The notes under the pieces: generated by a model
Databases searched by the model: none
Told to the model about the DNA's origin: nothing
The model's input: only the letters and a program-made list of their open reading frames with translations
NCBI RefSeq assembly: GCF_000483125.1
Contig: NZ_KI519553.1
Location: forward strand, 124,001-188,000
From: Atopobium fossor DSM 15642
GTDB taxonomy: Bacteria > Actinomycetota > Coriobacteriia > Coriobacteriales > Atopobiaceae
Direction of reading: 5' to 3'
DNA: 64,000 nt
Translations under genes and position numbers: made by a program
Part shown: one piece after another, positions 61,201-64,000 of the stretch
How the letters are laid out: every line of letters begins with the position of its first letter
How positions within the stretch are numbered: position 1 is the stretch's first letter

Positions 61201-61784
61201 CATCTGGTCGCAACGTCAATGTCTTTGTCTTTGATACTGAGGTTTACTCCAACACTGGTGGACAGGCTTCTAAGGCATCTAACTTCGGTCAGGTTGCACA
61301 GTTTGCAGCCGCTGGTAAGGATGTAAAGAAGAAGTCCCTGGCAGAAATTGCCATGAGCTACGGTTATGTGTATGTTGCTCAAGTTGCAATGGGCGCTAAC
61401 CAGTCTCAGACGCTCAAAGCAATTGCCGAGGCAGAGGCTTACGATGGTCCTTCTCTGATTATTGGTTACAGCCCCTGCGAGATGCACTCCATCAAGAAGG
61501 GTGGCATGCAGCATGCGCAGGAAGAGATGAAGAAGGCAGTTGAATGTGGTTACTGGAACCTCTTCCGCTTTAACCCGGAGGCCGAGAAGGGTAAGAAGTT
61601 TAGCCTAGACTCCAAGGCTCCGAAGGAAGGTTACCGTGAGTTCCTTATGAATGAGGCACGTTATGCTCGCCTTACCACGGAGTTCCCCGAGCGTGCAGAA
61701 GAGCTTTTTGCCCGCAATGAGCAGGCAGCAATGGATCGCTATGAGCACTTACTCAAGCTCAAGGAGCTTTACGCTGAGCTATAA
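58245..61784 (+). CDS. nifJ: Pyruvate:ferredoxin (flavodoxin) oxidoreductase, one-piece
   Basis: A 1179-residue PFOR, full length, oxidising pyruvate to acetyl-CoA and CO2 with reduced ferredoxin. Domain order is standard: pyrimidine-binding domain (GNEAAAWVSYAFTEVAGIYPITPSSPMADH), middle domains, ferredoxin domain with two 4Fe-4S motifs (CIQCNQCAYVCPHATIRPF near residue 696 and CMGCHNCANICPASA near 752), another Cys in SCAGCAETSYARLV, and the thiamine pyrophosphate domain (FGGDGWAYDIGFGGLDH). The ATG at 58245 has AGGAGAGG; the upstream extension of the frame is not family-like. The key enzyme of anaerobic fermentative metabolism, linking sugar breakdown to acyl phosphate production. Confidence 0.96.
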   Translation: MARKFKSMDGNEAAAWVSYAFTEVAGIYPITPSSPMADHVDQWAARGLKNVFGTPVKVVEMESEGGASGTVHGSLGAGALTTTYTASQGLLLMIPNMYKIAAEGLPAVFHVSARTVATHALNIFGDHSDVMAARQTGFAMLAEGNVQEVMDLSPVAHLSAISGKVPFVNFFDGFRTSHEIQKVATWDFDDLATMLDHDAVQAFRDHALNPEHPAARGSHENGDIFFQHREACNTIYDELPAIVQGYMDKVNKKLGTNYHLFDYYGAPDADRVVVCMGSFCDTLEEVIDYLTAQGEKVGLVKVRLYRPWSVDDFIAALPATVKKIAVLDRTKEPGSIGEPLYQDVVSALYEAGKSELTVVGGRYGLGSKDEPPAAAFSVYDELKKDAPQREFTLGIVDDVTNLSLPMDPDAPNTAAEGTIECKFWGLGGDGTVGANKNSIKIIGDHTNKYVQAYFQYDSKKTGGVTISHLRFGDSPIRSPYYVTKADFVACHNPSYVIKGFKMVRDVKPGGSFLLNCQWSDEEFNKHFPANAKRYVAKNNISIYLIDAIDLAQKVGMGKRTNTVLQSAFFALANVLPASEALQYMKDAAEKSYSKKGQAIVEANWKAIDAGATAFRKFEIPADWVDAADEPSHLTLEGREAIVKQVKELLTPINLMDGDSLPVSAFAHNADGQWELGASQYEKRGTAVSVPHWDETKCIQCNQCAYVCPHATIRPFAMTAEEAAAAPEATRMLDLKMPKDTGYKFGITVSPLDCMGCHNCANICPASALTMVPQEDELDQQPVWDYIYSEVKQKDELFSSKNVKSSQFHKPLLEFSGSCAGCAETSYARLVTQLFGDRMYISNATGCSSIWGNPAATSPFTVTACGHGPAWNNSLFEDNAEHGLGFEIGYESQQNRLVAATQALLESGTVSNEFAEAAKAWMDNRNDNGRSQDVSAAYIAALEANGSDAAKAILADKSFLSKKSFWIFGGDGWAYDIGFGGLDHVLASGRNVNVFVFDTEVYSNTGGQASKASNFGQVAQFAAAGKDVKKKSLAEIAMSYGYVYVAQVAMGANQSQTLKAIAEAEAYDGPSLIIGYSPCEMHSIKKGGMQHAQEEMKKAVECGYWNLFRFNPEAEKGKKFSLDSKAPKEGYREFLMNEARYARLTTEFPERAEELFARNEQAAMDRYEHLLKLKELYAEL

Positions 61785-61813
61785 GTTCTAGCCTGCAACA
61801 TAGGGTTTGTTAC

Positions 61814-61846
61814 GAACCGGAAGACTTGGTCTTCCGGTTCTTTTTT
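61814..61846 (+). terminator. Terminator of PFOR
   Basis: Perfect 12-bp stem GAACCGGAAGAC / GTCTTCCGGTTC around TTG, followed by TTTTTT, 29 bases after the stop codon. Confidence 0.95.
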
Positions 61847-61983
61847 GTAAATGAGCATATTTAAATAGGTTATTATGTATCTAAAATAAAACATCGATTT
61901 ATTTTTGATAATCTTTATTGTGAGCTTGCTGTTTCTAAAGAAAAGGTAATAGCTTTTATCGGATTCGGTGGGTTGGAGTAGGG

Positions 61984-62436
61984 ATGAAGACACGTGTTCT
62001 GAGAATATCTGTCGCTTTATTTGGTTTGCTTGCTATAGCGGGGATTATCTTTTTGCTTGGAGCGTTACGGGAAGCAAATCATTTTAAAAAAGGAATTATC
62101 GACGGGTTTAATATTGATGGTGTATATAGAGAGCATCAGAAAATTGGTGGTAACTTTTCCTTTCATACAGAAGGTAATAACCGCTGGCAGATGGTTGATT
62201 TTGAAGGAAACATTACTAATGGGACTTTTAAAATAGCAGAGGATCCAAACATATTTTTCCTAACTGATGCAGAGGAAAACGAGTATGGTGTTGTTCATTT
62301 AGCATATGTATCTCCTGAGGGAGATCAAGGATACCTATATCTCAAAAATAAGTCTGGCACAGTAATAGTATTTGATAAAGTAAGTAAGCATCCAGGTTTC
62401 ATGTATGATAACGGCTCTATAGAATACTTTAACTAA
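61984..62436 (+). CDS. Hypothetical membrane-anchored protein
   Basis: A 150-residue protein with one N-terminal hydrophobic helix (about residues 8-28), acting as signal anchor, and a beta-rich external part of ~115 residues (IDGVYREHQKIGGNFSFHTE, GTFKIAEDPNIFFL). No cysteine lipobox, so not a lipoprotein. The fold may be a small lipocalin- or barrel-like domain, but I do not recognise the family. It stands alone between PFOR and the ABC importer genes. Confidence 0.65.
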   Translation: MKTRVLRISVALFGLLAIAGIIFLLGALREANHFKKGIIDGFNIDGVYREHQKIGGNFSFHTEGNNRWQMVDFEGNITNGTFKIAEDPNIFFLTDAEENEYGVVHLAYVSPEGDQGYLYLKNKSGTVIVFDKVSKHPGFMYDNGSIEYFN

Positions 62437-62580
62437 AAATGTGCCTTGTCACAGAGGTTCATCCTGTGAGCAATTCAAGCCATAACCACCTTTTACCGGA
62501 TTTGTTGATGTGTTTAGCGCGCGACTAATAAAATGAGAGAGTAAAACAGTGCTCATACATGCTTATTAAAGGAGATTTGT

Positions 62581-63633
62581 ATGAAACAGTTGGTTTCTCG
62601 TCGTGAAGCGCTTGGTATATTGGGGGCTAGCTGCTTTTTGACATTGTCAGCTTGCTCTTCTTCTAAAGATGAACGCTCTACTTCCAAAACCAATCAGACT
62701 TCCAGTACAGTAACGGTGCGCGTAGCCTCTCTTAAGGGGCCAACTGCTATTGGATTGCTTCCCATGATGAAGGATGCCTCTGGTATTCCAACCACAGATA
62801 TGGCTACTACTCCTCAAAAGGCTGATGGTATTACCTACTCCTATACCATTTCTGGCGCACCCGATCAGGTACTGCCTCTAATTATCAAGGGCGATGCAGA
62901 TATTGCTTTGGTTCCTTCTAATGCCGCATCAGTGCTCTACAACAAAACTAAGGGTGGTGTGCAGGTTATTGATATTAATACCTTGGGTGTATTGTCTGTG
63001 GTTACGGGCGATACTTCTGTAAACACCTTTGCTAATCTTGAGGGTCGTACAGTATACATGGCGGGTCAAGGCGCGAGTCCCGAGTACACCTTCCGCTACC
63101 TGCTTAAGCAGGCTGGCCTTACAGATAAAGTTACTTTGGAGTTTAAGAGTGAACATACCGAATGTGTGGCTCTTCTTGCGTCCGATCCTAAAGCTGTAGC
63201 AATTCTTCCGCAACCTTTTACTACCGCTGCTTTGGCCAAGGATACCAATCTTAAAGCTCCTATTGCTTTGGTTGATGTATGGAATGAGTATGCTAAAGAT
63301 TCTGGCAGTCAATTTGTTACGGGCGTAACGGTAGTGCGCAAAGAATTTGCTCAGCAGTATCCCGATGCCATCGTAGATTTTCTCGACCGACATAGTCGTT
63401 CGGTTCATGCTGTTAATGAGGACCCTGTATCTGCGGCTCAACTTGTTGTTGAAGCAGATATTGTTCCTAACGAGAAAATAGCCCAAGCTGCAATTCCTGG
63501 ATGCAATATTGTGTGCGTGACGGGCGGCGAGATGAAAAAGGCCTTGTCTGGTTACCTCAGTGTGCTTCACGACTTTGATTCTGCTTCTGTAGGTGGTAGT
63601 CTGCCTCAGGACAATTTTTATTACAGTATCTAA
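62581..63633 (+). CDS. ABC transporter substrate-binding lipoprotein (SsuA/TauA/NMT1-like)
   Basis: A 350-residue binding protein. The signal region MKQLVSRREALGILGA has a twin-arginine-like SRREAL motif, and LTLSAC gives the lipidated Cys25, so it may be a Tat-exported lipoprotein. The mature part has the two-lobe NMT1/SsuA pattern (VASLKGPTAIGLLPMMKDA, GDADIALVPSNAASVLYNKT, VYMAGQGASPEYTFRYLLKQ). Such proteins bind sulfonates, nitrate, thiamine precursors or aromatic acids. AAAGGAG precedes the ATG. A permease gene follows, 41 bases later, and an ATPase gene is expected beyond the window. Confidence 0.9.
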   Translation: MKQLVSRREALGILGASCFLTLSACSSSKDERSTSKTNQTSSTVTVRVASLKGPTAIGLLPMMKDASGIPTTDMATTPQKADGITYSYTISGAPDQVLPLIIKGDADIALVPSNAASVLYNKTKGGVQVIDINTLGVLSVVTGDTSVNTFANLEGRTVYMAGQGASPEYTFRYLLKQAGLTDKVTLEFKSEHTECVALLASDPKAVAILPQPFTTAALAKDTNLKAPIALVDVWNEYAKDSGSQFVTGVTVVRKEFAQQYPDAIVDFLDRHSRSVHAVNEDPVSAAQLVVEADIVPNEKIAQAAIPGCNIVCVTGGEMKKALSGYLSVLHDFDSASVGGSLPQDNFYYSI

Positions 63634-63674
63634 ATGCAAGCACGTGATACATGTCTTTGAGCTCAAGGAGAGCC

Positions 63675-64000
63675 GTGCAAAGTTCTGAGAAGCACAATGT
63701 AATTGGTGTACTTTCTGGCGGGATACTGGTGCGCATTGGTGCGGTTGCACTTTGGCTGGTGGTTTGGCAGTTTGTGGCCAGCGTTATTGGAAATGACCTC
63801 ATTTTGGTAGGTCCGCTTGTTGCTGTCGAGCGCTTAGTGCACATTATGGTTTCTGAAACCTTTATACCTGTGGTGAGTTTCTCATTTGTACGTATTGCTC
63901 TTGGCTTTTGTATAGCGTTTGTAGTTGCCTGTGCTTTAGGTGTGGGGGCATCTTACTCAAAGTTGCTCAAAATGGTGCTTCAACCAGTGGTTTCCATGCT
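63675..64000 (+). CDS. ABC transporter permease, SsuC/TauC family (runs off window)
   Basis: A partial frame of 108 codons from a GTG at 63675 with AAGGAG upstream. Hydrophobic helices IGAVALWLVVWQFVASVIGN and FVRIALGFCIAFVVACALGVG match the first membrane segments of SsuC/TauC-type permeases. It continues past the window end. It pairs with the binding protein at 62581. Confidence 0.88.
   Translation, partial: MQSSEKHNVIGVLSGGILVRIGAVALWLVVWQFVASVIGNDLILVGPLVAVERLVHIMVSETFIPVVSFSFVRIALGFCIAFVVACALGVGASYSKLLKMVLQPVVSM

Noticed and set aside
62929-63750. 273-codon minus-strand frame opposite the binding protein
   Set aside because: Covers conserved binding-protein and permease coding sequence; shadow.
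1-64000. tRNA, rRNA, CRISPR arrays, IS elements or prophage
   Set aside because: Looked for tRNA-like ends, regular direct repeats with spacers, transposase and integrase motifs by eye; none found.

Overview
The window reads as a chromosomal segment of a low-to-moderate G+C anaerobic actinobacterium. Class Coriobacteriia, probably Atopobiaceae (Atopobium, Lancefieldella, Fannyhessea, Olsenella types), is the best guess. The guess rests on anaerobic energy genes (one-piece pyruvate:ferredoxin oxidoreductase, butyrate-kinase-type acyl kinase), several PTS and FGGY-kinase sugar loci, peroxide and nitroreductase defence genes, strong AAGGAGG ribosome binding sites, and protein families often seen in that class. 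It is inference; no rRNA or other marker is present. I found no tRNA, rRNA, CRISPR array, insertion sequence or prophage.

Layout. 1-3824: two ABC exporter half-transporters facing a divergent AraC regulator. 3832-10689: a YtrA-type GntR regulator with its membrane partner and a perfect 41-nt palindrome, unfamiliar proteins, an RclA-like flavoprotein, and an eroded small-protein cluster. 10723-15856: a membrane-anchored DNase-I-fold phosphatase/nuclease, iron alcohol dehydrogenase, 3-methyladenine glycosylase I, a WYL regulator and an Xre/membrane-protein pair. 15933-25285: the most unusual locus. A TetR regulator and holo-ACP synthase face two MFS carriers, a CocE/NonD hydrolase, a stand-alone acyl carrier protein, a phosphotransacylase, a butyrate-kinase-family kinase and a third (OFA-type) MFS carrier. 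25400-27815: AhpC peroxiredoxin and a thioredoxin reductase carrying an AhpF-like redox domain at the wrong (C-terminal) end.

28095-38790: two converging sugar-alcohol type loci. The plus-strand set has a xylulokinase-like kinase, a complete glucitol-family PTS (IIC, IIBC, GutM, IIA) and an archaeal-type triosephosphate isomerase. The minus-strand set has GntR, class II aldolase, galactitol-type IIB and IIC, an FGGY kinase and a second GntR. Neither contains a polyol-phosphate dehydrogenase, and the second lacks a IIA. 38791-40642 is gene-poor, with a Fic protein, palindromes and gene debris. 41171-44040: nitroreductase, and an SDR with a KdgT-type permease. 44249-50419: a large DUF2339 membrane protein, small membrane proteins and a flotillin. 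50706-57931: a second nitroreductase, a methyltransferase, and a two-component system upstream of a MacB/FtsX-type ABC transporter with tandem TGACAG boxes. 58245-61784: PFOR. 62581-64000: start of a SsuA/TauA-like ABC importer that runs off the window.

The central proposal is that the 15.9-25.3 kb locus is a dedicated acyl-handling module. Carriers bring in or exchange a carboxylate or ester, the hydrolase releases or transfers an acyl group, the acyl group travels on a dedicated carrier protein, and the phosphotransacylase plus kinase either recover ATP or, run in reverse, charge the carrier. Most start codons below were moved from the longest reading frame to the start with a good ribosome binding site; such choices are stated per gene.
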